Under the pieces are notes generated by a model that saw nothing but the letters and a program-made list of their open reading frames with translations, made no database searches and was not told the origin of the DNA. The position numbers and the translations under genes were made by a program. From contig CAVVRP010000008.1 in the NCBI GenBank assembly GCA_963750715.1, positions 124,001 to 188,000 on the forward strand: a DNA stretch of 64,000 nt, written 5' to 3'. Shown here piece after piece: positions 1 through 9,536 of the stretch (within the stretch, counting starts at the first letter, position 1; each line of letters opens with the position of its first letter). The stretch comes from JAGVSR01 sp963750715 (GTDB lineage Bacteria; Pseudomonadota; Alphaproteobacteria; Rhizobiales; Hyphomicrobiaceae).

Positions 1-1143
1 GGCCGACGGACCTATGAGCATGCCGTAGCCACCGGAGCCATGGACCTCTTTCACGACAAGCTCGGGCAAATGCTCCAGCACGTACTTCAGTTCCGATGGG
101 TTGCGGCAATTGTGCGTCGGCACGTTCTGCAGGATCGGCGGCGTGCCGGTATAGAAGCGGACGATCTCCGGAATATAGCAGTAGATCGACTTGTCATCGG
201 CGATGCCGGCACCCGGCGCGTTGACGATCGTAACGCGGCCGCTGCGGTATGCATCGATGAGACCGGGCACGCCGAGCATCGACGTGCGGTCGAACACCAG
301 CGGATCGAGAAAATCGTCGTCGATGCGTCGGTAGAGGACGTCAATCCTCTGCAGACCCTGCGTCGTCTTCATGTGCAGGGAGCCGTCGATGACGACGAGA
401 TCGCTGCCTTCGACGAGCTCGATGCCCATCTGATCGGCGAGGAAGGAGTGTTCGAAATAGGCGCTGTTGTAGAGGCCGGGAGTGAGCAGCGCGAGCACCG
501 GGTCGCCATCGAGACCACGCGGCGCGACACTTTCAAGCGTCTCGCGTAGATTGTCGGGATAATTCTCGACCGGCGCCACGCGATTCTTGACGAATAGGTC
601 GGGGAACATGTGCATCATCGTCTCCCAATTCTCCAGCATGTAGGAGACGCCGGAGGGCGTACGGGAGTTGTCTTCGAGCACGAAGAATTCGTTCTCGCCG
701 GTGCGCACGATGTCGATGCCGACGATATGGGAGTAGATGCCCAACGGCGGGTCGACGCCAATCATCTCGGGAACGAAGGCGCTATTCTGCACGACGAGCT
801 CGGCCGGGATACGGCCAGCCTTGATGATCTCCTGGCGATGGTAGACGTCATACATGAAGGCATTGAGCGCGCGCACGCGCTGCTCGATGCCCGCCTGCAG
901 CCGCCGCCACTCACCTGCCGCGATGATGCGGGGCACGATATCGAACGGAATGAGCCGCTCGGCCGCCTCGCCGTCCCCGTAGACTGCAAATGTGATGCCG
1001 GTGCGCCTGAACAGCGCCTCTGCTTCGGTGCGCTTCCTGACGAGATCCTCGATGCGCTGACATGCGAGCCATTCGGCAATCTGCCGATATGGCTCACGCA
1101 CCTCGCCCCCGAAGCCGTGCATCTCGTCGTAAGCTTGACCCAT
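1..1143 (-). CDS. circularly permuted type 2 ATP-grasp protein (partial, C-terminus outside window)
   Basis: The reverse strand is open from the ATG at 1143 to the window edge, giving 381 residues that begin MGQAYDEMHGFGGEVREPY. A GAGGGG ribosome-binding site lies just upstream. The protein matches my memory of the DUF404/DUF407 family: an N-terminal helical part, IVRTGENEFFVLEDNSRTPS at about residues 165-185 and the glycine-rich KEVHGSGGYGM near the break. The family has a permuted ATP-grasp fold and is thought to form peptide-like bonds. Its genes usually sit beside an alpha-E (DUF403) and a transglutaminase-like gene, which would be expected just left of position 1. Its substrate is not known. 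The family call is firm; the reaction is inference. Confidence 0.88.
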   Translation of the reverse strand, partial: MGQAYDEMHGFGGEVREPYRQIAEWLACQRIEDLVRKRTEAEALFRRTGITFAVYGDGEAAERLIPFDIVPRIIAAGEWRRLQAGIEQRVRALNAFMYDVYHRQEIIKAGRIPAELVVQNSAFVPEMIGVDPPLGIYSHIVGIDIVRTGENEFFVLEDNSRTPSGVSYMLENWETMMHMFPDLFVKNRVAPVENYPDNLRETLESVAPRGLDGDPVLALLTPGLYNSAYFEHSFLADQMGIELVEGSDLVVIDGSLHMKTTQGLQRIDVLYRRIDDDFLDPLVFDRTSMLGVPGLIDAYRSGRVTIVNAPGAGIADDKSIYCYIPEIVRFYTGTPPILQNVPTHNCRNPSELKYVLEHLPELVVKEVHGSGGYGMLIGPSA

Positions 1144-1343
1144 GCACCCCTCGTCCACCACTATACCCGCCTAAGTCATAGGCAAACCGCGGGCCAGAAC
1201 AACAACTCCTTTTACGAATTGAACTTTTAGATAGCGGCGCAGCGCCGACGCGCCCGACAAGGCATCATGTGCCTAAACTAAAGGCAAAAAAAGAGAGCAC
1301 TTCCGAAGCTACCCGGGAGCGCCCCCAAATTGTCATCGTAACA

Positions 1344-3017
1344 CTAGAACAGGCCTTCGATCTGGCCCTTATCGTTCAGCCGGATGGTATCGGCCGACGG
1401 GATCTTCGGCAGACCGGGCATGGTCATGATCTCGCCGGTAATGACCACGACGAACTCGGCACCAGCTGACAGGCGCAGTTCGCGCACCGGAACGATGTGG
1501 CCGGTCGGTGCGCCGCGCTTGGCGGGATCGGTCGAAAACGAGTACTGGGTCTTCGCCATGCAGACCGGCAGATGACCGAAGCCCATAAACTCCAGCTCCT
1601 TGAAGCGAGTTTCGACGGAGCTGTCGCACGAGATGTCCGCGGCGCCGTAGATCTCGGTGGCGATGGTGCGCACCTTATCGCGCAGCGGCATTTGGTCGGG
1701 ATAGAGCGGCTTGAAGGCGGACTTGCTGGAGGCGCACACGTTGACTATATGGTGGGCGAGCGCTTCGGTGCCCCGGCCGCCGTCGGCCCAGTGCGTGCAC
1801 AGGAACGCCTTGGTGCCCATGCTATCCGCGGCCTTCATGACTTCGGCGATCTCAGCATCCGTATCGGTGATGAAGCGGTTAACCGCAACGACGGCAGGCA
1901 CGCCAAATTTGTTGACGTTCTCGATATGGCGCTTGAGGTTCTCGCAGCCCTTGGCGACGGCCGCCACGTTTTCAGCCTTAAGGTCGTCCTTTGCAATGCC
2001 ACCGTGCATTTTGAGCGCGCGCACCGTTGCTACGATGACCGCCGCTGATGGTGCGAGACCGGCCTTGCGACACTTGATGTCAAAGAACTTCTCGGCGCCG
2101 AGGTCGGCGCCGAATCCAGCTTCCGTCACTACGAAGTCGGCGAGCTTCAGCGCGGTCTTGGTTGCCAGCACCGAGTTGCAGCCGTGGGCGATGTTGGCGA
2201 ACGGGCCACCGTGGATGAAGACGGGGTTGTTCTCGAGCGTCTGCACCAGGTTCGGCATCAGCGCATCCTTCAGCAGCACGGTCATCGCGCCGTCACCCTT
2301 CACATCGCGCGCGCGCACTGGCTTCTTGTCGCGCGTATAGCCGATGATGATGTTGCCGAGGCGTTTCTCGAGGTCTTTCAGGTCGCCCGAGAGGCACAGG
2401 ATCGCCATGACTTCGGAGGCAACCGTGATGTCGAAGCCATCCTCGCGCGGAAAGCCGTTCGAAACGCCGCCGAGAGAATTGACGATCGATCGCAGCGCAC
2501 GATCGTTCATGTCCATGACGCGGCGCCACTCGACGCGGCGGCTGTCGATGCCCAGCGAATTACCCCAGTAGATGTGATTGTCGATCAACGCCGACAGCAG
2601 GTTGTGTGCGCTGGTGATGGCGTGGAAGTCGCCAGTGAAATGAAGATTGATGTCCTCCATCGGCACGACCTGGGCATAGCCGCCGCCTGCCGCGCCGCCC
2701 TTGACGCCGAAGCACGGCCCGAGCGAGGGCTCGCGCAGCGCCATGATAGCTTTCTTGCCGATGCGGTTAAGTCCGTCGCCGAGGCCGACGGTTGTCGTCG
2801 TCTTGCCCTCGCCGGCTGGCGTCGGGTTGATGGCGGTGACGAGGATCAGCTTGCCGTCCGGCTTGGACTTCAGGCTATCGATGAATTCCGCCGTGACCTT
2901 GGCCTTTGTCGGGCCGTACTGGAGAAGCGCGTCAGCGGGTATTCCGACCTTTGCCGCGACCTCGGCGATCGGGCGCATTTTAGCTTCGCGTGCAACTTCG
3001 ATGTCGGACTTGACCAC
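1344..3017 (-). CDS. fhs: formate-tetrahydrofolate ligase
   Basis: 557-residue enzyme joining formate to tetrahydrofolate at the cost of ATP in the cytoplasm, giving 10-formyl-THF. In methylotrophs this feeds C1 units to the serine cycle. The nucleotide-binding loop TPAGEGKTTTTVGLGDGL is at about residues 66-83. I start it at the GTG at 3017 (MVKSDIEVAREAK), because GGAAGGA lies about nine bases upstream and this matches the family N-terminus. The frame is open for another 79 codons upstream, but that stretch is not family-like. It terminates with TAG, which shows amber is a normal stop in this genome. About 280 bases separate it from the gene upstream on the same strand; I recognised no riboswitch there. 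Confidence 0.96.
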   Translation of the reverse strand: MVKSDIEVAREAKMRPIAEVAAKVGIPADALLQYGPTKAKVTAEFIDSLKSKPDGKLILVTAINPTPAGEGKTTTTVGLGDGLNRIGKKAIMALREPSLGPCFGVKGGAAGGGYAQVVPMEDINLHFTGDFHAITSAHNLLSALIDNHIYWGNSLGIDSRRVEWRRVMDMNDRALRSIVNSLGGVSNGFPREDGFDITVASEVMAILCLSGDLKDLEKRLGNIIIGYTRDKKPVRARDVKGDGAMTVLLKDALMPNLVQTLENNPVFIHGGPFANIAHGCNSVLATKTALKLADFVVTEAGFGADLGAEKFFDIKCRKAGLAPSAAVIVATVRALKMHGGIAKDDLKAENVAAVAKGCENLKRHIENVNKFGVPAVVAVNRFITDTDAEIAEVMKAADSMGTKAFLCTHWADGGRGTEALAHHIVNVCASSKSAFKPLYPDQMPLRDKVRTIATEIYGAADISCDSSVETRFKELEFMGFGHLPVCMAKTQYSFSTDPAKRGAPTGHIVPVRELRLSAGAEFVVVITGEIMTMPGLPKIPSADTIRLNDKGQIEGLF

Positions 3018-3297
3018 AGCGCGTATCCTTCCCCTCGTGAGCTTTTCTATGGCAGCCAGACCTTGAAGCGGTCCGGCTTGCTGAGTGTTTGTCGGCCGCT
3101 GGATATTGGCCGTTTCGACTGCCCGCGCCAAGTGACTTGATGAGGCAATGACAGGATGCCGCGATGCAACATCGCAGGTGGCAGCGGGTGTTTGCCGGTC
3201 GGAAAGGGAACGACCTACCCTGTTAGGCGGGATCGGTTTCACCATGCGGCGCACTGAGTTCGCTCGCTGTGAAAGGACGCCAGAAGACGCACATGTC

Positions 3298-4615
3298 CTA
3301 GCGCTCGCGGAAGGCCTTGACGATCTGGTCCTCGAGGGGCTTCAGCAGATAGCTCATGGCCGTGCGATCGCGGGTTCTGATCTGCACGTCCGCTGGCATT
3401 CCAGGCAACAGCTTCTGCCCGCCGAGGCGTTTGACTTCGCTGTCGGGCAGTTCGACCCGTGCGGTGTAGAATACCTCACCAGTCTGCTGGTTCTGCGTGA
3501 CGTTGGCCGATATGCCAACGACTTTCGCCTCCAGCTCCGGAGTCGACCGGTGATCAAATGTGCCGAAGCGGATCATCGCCGGCTGCCCCTTGAAGATCTG
3601 ATCGATGTCCTGCGGCGCGATCTTGGCCTCGATGACGAGCTTGTCACTGTCGGGAACGATCAGCATGATCGGCTCGCCGGGATTGACCACACCGCCCACG
3701 GTATGGACATTGAGCTGATGCACGATACCATCCTGCGGGGCGCGCAGATCGATACGCGCCAGCTGATCGTTGGCAGCCGTGCGGCGCTCGACGTATTCGG
3801 CCTGCTTGGTCTGCGTCTCGCGTAGGTCGGTTGCGACTTCTGTTTTCAGCTCCTGATCGATGCGCAGGATTTGCAGCTCGATCTCGGAAATCTTGCCCTT
3901 GGTCGAGGCGGCTGCGGCCTGCAGCTGGCCGTTCTCTCCTTCGAGCCGCGCCACCTCGCGCCGCATCGACGTCATCTTCTCGGTTCGGACGAGCTTCTGG
4001 TTCTCGAGAGTTTCAAGACCCTCAAGCTCTTTGGCGATAAGTTCAAGCTCGCGCCGCTTGGCGTCGATCTGGGCGTTTATCCCGCTGTACTCCTCGTCGA
4101 GCTGCGAGATTCTTTCCCGCAACTGGGCTTTCTGCCCCACACGGATCTTCACGCGGCTCTCAAACAGGTTCGTCTCGCCCGCGATGATTTCGGCCACCTC
4201 GGGCTCACTGGCTCGCATCTTCAGCGATTGGGGTATGACGATCTCGGCTGTGTCATCTCGCTCGGCTTTCAGTCTGGCTTCACGCGCAGACAGCTGATCG
4301 AGCTGCTTTGTGACCATCTGCAGGTTGGCCCGCGTCACCGTTTCATCGAGACGCAGCAGAAGGTCATTGGCTCGGACCCTGTCACCGTTCTTGACCAGAA
4401 TCTGACCTACGACGCCGCCGGTCGGGTGCTGCACCTTTTTTTCGCTGCTTTCGACGACGACCATTCCGTGCGCAACGACGGCGCCGGCAATGTGCGTTGT
4501 CGCCGCCCAGACGCCGAACCCGCCAACCATCAGAAATCGTCACGAGCAGGCCGCCGAACATATATGGCGCAATCTGGACGTTGCGGCTGAGGGGCGATTT
4601 CTTTGGACTTGTCAT
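3298..4615 (-). CDS. type I secretion periplasmic adaptor, HlyD/PrtE family (one-base frameshift)
   Basis: Membrane-fusion protein of a type I secretion system, bridging the inner-membrane ABC exporter and an outer-membrane TolC-type channel. From the ATG at 4615 the frame reads MTSPKKSPLSRNVQIAPYMF and GLLVTI, then shifts. The rest continues as LMVGGFGVWAATTHIAGAVV in another frame. Removing one A from the AAA at 4534-4536 restores a single membrane span and a 438-residue protein of normal length. Then follow the barrel-sandwich motif VQHPTGGVVGQI, a long coiled coil (about 120-310) and the C-terminal beta domain. The start lies four bases past the stop of the exporter gene, so the two are one operon. 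Whether the shift is real or an error cannot be told from sequence. Confidence 0.85.
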
Positions 4616-4619
4616 ATCC

Positions 4620-6455
4620 CTACGAAGCCCCACCCGGTACATCGGCAACGATCTTCAGGCCCTGCATCGCAAGCGCCGGCGCACCGCCGGATTGCGCAAC
4701 GGCCGTATGCGGCAAGGGCGGCGGGGTCGATGGAACCACGGCCGGCTGCAGCAGCTTGCGGAGAACTTCTTCCTTCGGCCCGAACGCCTGAACCTGGCCG
4801 CCAGAAATCGCCAGCACCTTGTCGACGCCGGCAAGTGCCGACGGACGATGCGCGATGACCACGACGATGCCTCGGCGCTGGCGCACCGAACGGATGGCCT
4901 CCGTCAACGCCGAGTCGCCGGCTGCATCGAGGTTGGAATTTGGTTCATCGAGGACCACGAGAAATGGGTCGCGATACATGGCACGTGCGAGCGCGATGCG
5001 CTGCCGCTGGCCGGCAGACAAGCCCTTGCCGCCTTCTCCGATCTCCGTCTGATAGCCTTTAGGCAGATGGACGATCATGTCATGCACGCCGGCAGTCTTA
5101 GCGGCGGCCACAATCGCCTCGCTTGAGGGCTCATTGTCGAAGCGCGAAATGTTCTCGGCGACCGTTCCCTCGAACAGTTCGATGTCTTGCGGCAGATAAC
5201 CGATGTGCCGGCCCAGCGCATGCGGCGCCCACTGGTCGAGCGCCGCGCCGTCGAGGCGCACGTTGCCGCCCATCCGAATCGGCTGCCAGACGCCGACGAG
5301 GGCGCGTGCCAAAGTCGACTTGCCCGAGGCGCTCGGTCCTATGATGCCCAGACCATCGCCGGCCTGCAGCGTGAAATTGACATTCTGGATCGTGGGCCGC
5401 GCCTCGCCGGGCGGAGCGACTGCCAGTCCTTGGATGGCCAGCGAGTTGACCGGAGCCGGCAGGTCCAGGACCTCGCCCTCTTCCTGCGCCAGGGCGCGGA
5501 ACAGATCGACGAGCCGGCGATGGGCTTGGCGTGCGGCGACGAACGGTCGCCAGTGAGCAATCGACGTTTCGATCGGCGCCAAAGCGCGAGACATGATGAT
5601 CGACGACGCGATGATGGTCCCGGCGGAAACGTCGCCGTGTATGACGAGATAGGCGCCAAGTCCAAGAATGCCCGACTGAAGGAACAGGCGCAGCACCTTG
5701 GAGAACGCGCCGATACCTCCAGCCGCATCCGTAGACTTCAACTGGTCGTTCAGATGCCGGGCGTTGAGTTCTTCCCAGCGCTGGCTCATGCGGGGCCCAA
5801 ACCCCATGGCGCGGATCACCTCCGCGTTGCGCCGCGCCGTCTCGCCGAATTGCAGACGGCGCGAACCGCTTGCCGAAGCTGCCTTCATCGGCGCCGACGT
5901 TCGGATGTCGGTCAGCAGGGTCAGGCAGACGAGCAGAAGCGCGCCGACGAGTGCGAACAGCCCAAGCAACGGGTGAAGGAGAAACACCACTCCGAGATAC
6001 AGGGGTACCCACGGCAAATCGAAAAGCGCGGTCGGGCCCATGCTCGACAGGAAGGAGCGGATGGAGTCGAGGTCGCGGACCGGCTGTAGTCCGTCACCGC
6101 CCTGCCGGGTGCGTAGCGGCAGGATCTGGATAGCGCTGAAAACCTTGTCGCGGACCTCGTTGTCGATCCTCATGCCGACGCGGCTCATGATGCGGACCCG
6201 GAAAAAGTCCAACAGACCGTTGGCGATGTAGAAGCCGGCCATCAGGACCGACAGGCCAACAAGGGTCGGCACGCTGCGCGACGGCAGCACCCGATCATAC
6301 ACCTGCAGCATGTAAAAGGAGCCGGTGAGGGCTAGGAGGTTGATGACACCGGAGAAGAGGCCGACGCCTACAAAGATCCGGTAAGAGCGGCGAACAGCAA
6401 CTTCGATCGGCCCAACCTTGGCCTGCAAACTTTCTCTGGCGGTAGTTCGCATCAT
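4620..6455 (-). CDS. type I secretion ABC exporter, permease/ATPase fusion (PrtD-like)
   Basis: 611-residue inner-membrane exporter that powers one-step secretion of unfolded substrates, typically RTX proteins, lipases or proteases. Transmembrane helices fill residues about 25-300. The ATPase half has Walker A GPSASGKST (373-381), signature LSAGQRQR (about 480) and Walker B LVVLDEPNSNLD (about 500). There is no N-terminal C39-like domain, so it belongs to the short PrtD/LapB-type class rather than the HlyB class. The HlyD adaptor follows directly and the HlyC-like gene lies upstream on the same strand. No RTX substrate and no TolC gene are visible in the window. Confidence 0.93.
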   Translation of the reverse strand: MMRTTARESLQAKVGPIEVAVRRSYRIFVGVGLFSGVINLLALTGSFYMLQVYDRVLPSRSVPTLVGLSVLMAGFYIANGLLDFFRVRIMSRVGMRIDNEVRDKVFSAIQILPLRTRQGGDGLQPVRDLDSIRSFLSSMGPTALFDLPWVPLYLGVVFLLHPLLGLFALVGALLLVCLTLLTDIRTSAPMKAASASGSRRLQFGETARRNAEVIRAMGFGPRMSQRWEELNARHLNDQLKSTDAAGGIGAFSKVLRLFLQSGILGLGAYLVIHGDVSAGTIIASSIIMSRALAPIETSIAHWRPFVAARQAHRRLVDLFRALAQEEGEVLDLPAPVNSLAIQGLAVAPPGEARPTIQNVNFTLQAGDGLGIIGPSASGKSTLARALVGVWQPIRMGGNVRLDGAALDQWAPHALGRHIGYLPQDIELFEGTVAENISRFDNEPSSEAIVAAAKTAGVHDMIVHLPKGYQTEIGEGGKGLSAGQRQRIALARAMYRDPFLVVLDEPNSNLDAAGDSALTEAIRSVRQRRGIVVVIAHRPSALAGVDKVLAISGGQVQAFGPKEEVLRKLLQPAVVPSTPPPLPHTAVAQSGGAPALAMQGLKIVADVPGGAS

Positions 6456-6617
6456 CTACTCTACACACTAAAACGCGGGTGGCCTGGGTCAGATCGACTC
6501 CGCTAACGTTACCTTGATTTCCGAGGTTGGTAGCCTCAACAAAGACAATCAATGGCGCGAGTTTCGCGCGGATTACTGCCAGTTGACAACACTCGAATTA
6601 AGGAACGTTGAAAGGGC

Positions 6618-7157
6618 TCAGGCGGTCGACCCGTCCTGGGCAGCCAATTCGAGGCGGCCGACGACCGGCTTGCCGTCCGCACCGCGGGCACGCATCTTGG
6701 GGGCGATCCTTGAATACCGTCTTCGTCAACTGCTGGAGCAGTCCGCCGACGACGTTGGGCTCCCCGATAGCTGAAACGATCCAGGGAATGTCACCCGAGC
6801 GCCAGTCGGCCGGCTTCAACTGAGCCAGCTTGTCGACCGTCTGCGACAGCCGCTGATCGACCTCCTCCGAGACCATCGCCCACAACACGGTAGCCACCGG
6901 CGTCACCATCCCCGTATCCTTGGACTGGGCATCGGCTACCGCGAACTGCCCGCTCATGAGGGCAGGCGCAACCATCCACTCCAGATCCTGTATGGGCCTC
7001 TGGCGGTCGGCCGTCGACCACATGAGCAGCGTCACGATTTCTCCGAAGTACGCAGCAACCTGCTTGGCGAGACACTCTTGCGGGCCTCGTCGGGGCTGAG
7101 ACCCGCGCCCGCGGAAGCGGGCGACTGCTCGGGGGGCGGGGGCTTGTTGCCGAGCAT
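6618..7157 (-). pseudogene. toxin-activating lysine acyltransferase, HlyC/RtxC-like (two frameshifts)
   Basis: Pieces in neighbouring frames assemble into a protein of about 178 residues: MLGNKPPPPEQSPASAG from the ATG at 7157, then LAKQVAAYFGEIVTLLMWST, a core with QDLEWMVAPALMSGQFAVAD, LWAMVSEEVDQRL and DWRSGDIPWIV, and a tail KMRARGADGKPVV ending at the TGA at 6618. The core is the HlyC pattern; this family transfers an acyl group from acyl-ACP to lysines of an RTX protoxin before export. Shifts fall near 7075 and near 6690. The position where the family carries its catalytic histidine appears to be Asp in WSTADRQRP (alignment from memory). So it may be inactive, a divergent member, or a real gene with sequencing errors. 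It lies directly upstream of the exporter operon. Confidence 0.72.
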
Positions 7158-7461
7158 CAAGGCGAAACTCCGATATTCTCGGTGCCTATGTTGTATATCA
7201 AAAAGATATTACACCTGACCCTGCTGCGTCAGCCGCCGCAGGAAAGTTCAGCGCACGGTGGATACACAATCGCTCTTGCCGCAATTGGCCGCAGGGATGA
7301 GAACTCCGGTCTTGCATCGATTTTTGTTACCCCGGCATCGGCCACCGCAGCACCCGGCCGCAAAAAGCTACATGTTTCCTTTACCATGGACCGGCCTAAT
7401 GGCTGAAAATGTATTGAGGTCCGCGTGAAGAATGTCGCGTGGAAGGAGGAGTGCTAAGCTA
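7158..7461. other. intergenic region, HlyC-like gene / fbp
   Basis: About 300 bases between the start of the HlyC-like gene and fbp, which diverge. It must hold both promoters. It is more AT-rich than its flanks around 7185-7220. A 74-codon frame in it has no family resemblance and I leave it out. CbbR-type sites are plausible ahead of a Calvin-cycle operon, but I see no clear one. Confidence 0.4.
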
Positions 7462-8499
7462 ATGAGCGGCACGATCGAGCTCGATGACTATCTCGATCGA
7501 TGGACCCAGGGACTGGCGGATCGGATCGCGATCGCCGAAACAGTCCGGGCCGTGGTGTCGGCATGCGCCGACATCCAGGCGCTGGTCGCGCGCGGCCCTC
7601 TCGAAGGCGCCATGTGCACGCCGACTGGGCGTACAAGCGGCGTCGATCCCCAGAAGAAGATCGACGTCGACGCCAATGATCTGATCGTCGCCGCTCTCGC
7701 CAAGGCCCCGGTCGCCGCGTTGCTGTCGGAAGAACTGGAACAACCGTTGCAGTTTACGCCGGATGCTCCCCTGGCCGTTGCCGTCGATCCCATCGACGGT
7801 TCCTCCAACACCGACGTGAACGTGTCGATCGGTTCCATCTTTTCAATACTCCCTGTGGTGGCGGGTAACGCTGCAGCGAGCTTCCTTCAGCCGGGCCAGA
7901 AACAAGTCGCCGCCGGCTTCACGGTGTACGGCCCTTTCACGGCGCTCGTCCTGACGTTGGGCAATGGCACCCAGATCTTCACGCTCGATCCCGCCACGCG
8001 GCGCTTCCGCCGCACGACAATCGGGGCTGACATTCCACCGGTGACGGCCGAGTACGCGATCAATAGCTCGAACTACCGTCACTGGGACGAGTTGTACCGC
8101 ATCTACCTCGATGACCTGATGCGCGGCCGTGAAGGTCCGCGCGGCAAGGACTTCAACATGCGCTGGACCGCTTCACCGGTTTCCGACCTGTTCCGGATAC
8201 TGTCGCGCGGGGGCATATTCCTTTATCCGGGCGACGTCCGCGACGGCTACGGGCAGGGCCGCCTGCGCCTCATCTACGAAGCCAACCCGTTCGCTTGGCT
8301 GATCGAACAGGCCGGCGGATGCGCTTCGACCGGCACCGAGCGCGTGCTCGACGTCATCCCGTGTTCACCCCACCAGCGCACGCCGATCATTGCCGGGTCG
8401 CGCGCGGAGGTGGAATACCTGATCCGCCTGCTCGGCGAACCGCACGGCGCCGGCGAGCGCTCACCTTTGTTCAACCGCCGCGGACTGTTTCGCAACTGA
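7462..8499 (+). CDS. fbp: class 1 fructose-1,6-bisphosphatase
   Basis: 345-residue cytoplasmic phosphatase hydrolysing fructose-1,6-bisphosphate to fructose-6-phosphate, used in gluconeogenesis and in regenerating the CO2 acceptor of the Calvin cycle. The metal-binding motif DPIDGSSN is at residues 109-116, and the substrate-binding region YPGDVRDGYGQGRLRLIYEA is near residue 255. I choose the ATG at 7462 because AAGGAGGAG precedes it; an ATG at 7432 would place that site inside the gene. prk and rpe follow on the same strand with short gaps, so the three look like an operon (cbbF-cbbP-cbbE type). Confidence 0.95.
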   Translation: MSGTIELDDYLDRWTQGLADRIAIAETVRAVVSACADIQALVARGPLEGAMCTPTGRTSGVDPQKKIDVDANDLIVAALAKAPVAALLSEELEQPLQFTPDAPLAVAVDPIDGSSNTDVNVSIGSIFSILPVVAGNAAASFLQPGQKQVAAGFTVYGPFTALVLTLGNGTQIFTLDPATRRFRRTTIGADIPPVTAEYAINSSNYRHWDELYRIYLDDLMRGREGPRGKDFNMRWTASPVSDLFRILSRGGIFLYPGDVRDGYGQGRLRLIYEANPFAWLIEQAGGCASTGTERVLDVIPCSPHQRTPIIAGSRAEVEYLIRLLGEPHGAGERSPLFNRRGLFRN

Positions 8500-8539
8500 C
8501 CTTGTCACGGACCGCAAACTTTCTAAGGACCACGGACGC

Positions 8540-9418
8540 ATGTCAGCCAAGCACCCCATCATCTCGGTGACCGGCTCCTCTGGAGCCGGAACGACATCGG
8601 TCCGGCGCACGTTCGAGCAGATCTTTCGGCGTGAGAACATTAATGCCGCGTTCCTGGAGGGCGACGCGTTCCACCGCCACGACCGCGCCGAGATGCAGCA
8701 GGCGATGATCGACGCCGGCAAGAACGGCAATCCGCACTTTAGCCACTTCGGCGTCGCGGCCAATCTGCTGGCCGAACTCGAGCAGGCGTTCAAGTCCTAT
8801 GGCGATATCGGAATAGCGCGCAGCCGCCACTACATCCATGACGACGCCGAGGCCGAGATCTATGGGGGCGCACCCGGCACGTTCACGGCCTGGGAAGATG
8901 TTCCCTACGGCACCGACCTGCTGTTCTACGAGGGACTTCACGGAGCGACGATCACCGACAAGGTGAACGTCGCGCGCTTCGCCGATCTCAAGATCGGCGT
9001 CGTTCCGGTGCTGAACCTCGAATGGATCCAGAAGATCCACCGCGACAAGGCCACCCGCGGCTACTCTACGGAAGCGGTTACGGATACGATCCTGCGGCGC
9101 ATGCCCGATTATGTCCGCTACATCTGTCCGCAGTTCACCGAGACGGACATCAACTTCCAGCGCATCCCCACGGTCGACACGTCCAATCCTTTCGTGGCGC
9201 GGTGGATCCCCACGCCGGACGAGTCGATGGTGGTCATCCGCTTCAAGTCGCCCCGCAATATCGACTTTTCCTACCTCTGCTCGATGATCCACGACAGCTT
9301 CATGTCTCGAGCGAACTCGATCGTCATCCCCGGCAGCAAACTCGATCTTGCCATGCAGCTCATACTGACACCGATGATCCTGCAACTCATCGAGCGCAAG
9401 CGCCGAACGTTTTTTTGA
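8540..9418 (+). CDS. prk: phosphoribulokinase
   Basis: 292 residues. It phosphorylates ribulose-5-phosphate to ribulose-1,5-bisphosphate with ATP, a reaction dedicated to the Calvin cycle. The P-loop GSSGAGTTSVRR starts at residue 12, and FLEGDAFHRHDRAEM and FYEGLHGA follow. The length fits the class I proteobacterial enzyme. It starts 41 bases after fbp, with an AAGGA-type site before the ATG. No RuBisCO genes are in this window, so the carboxylase must be elsewhere or absent. Confidence 0.96.
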   Translation: MSAKHPIISVTGSSGAGTTSVRRTFEQIFRRENINAAFLEGDAFHRHDRAEMQQAMIDAGKNGNPHFSHFGVAANLLAELEQAFKSYGDIGIARSRHYIHDDAEAEIYGGAPGTFTAWEDVPYGTDLLFYEGLHGATITDKVNVARFADLKIGVVPVLNLEWIQKIHRDKATRGYSTEAVTDTILRRMPDYVRYICPQFTETDINFQRIPTVDTSNPFVARWIPTPDESMVVIRFKSPRNIDFSYLCSMIHDSFMSRANSIVIPGSKLDLAMQLILTPMILQLIERKRRTFF

Positions 9419-9536
9419 AGGCGAACCTGCGTTTGCCGTGACTAAGAGACCCGCGCGGCTTGCCCCTTCCGGCGCTGGCGTGTAGGCGTCTGGCTGACTG
9501 GTGAGACCGCCGGTGGACCACTTCGAGGAGACCGCC

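Noticed and set aside
3018..3254. 79-codon N-terminal extension of fhs
   Set aside because: No family similarity, while the GTG at 3017 has a strong ribosome-binding site and gives the normal N-terminus.
3018..3297. Tetrahydrofolate or glycine riboswitch before fhs
   Set aside because: I looked for the conserved elements of glycine and THF switches and did not find them; only a covariance search could settle it.
6295..6552. 85-codon frame overlapping the start of the exporter gene
   Set aside because: Most of it overlaps the exporter in another frame and the unique part is 30 residues without similarity.
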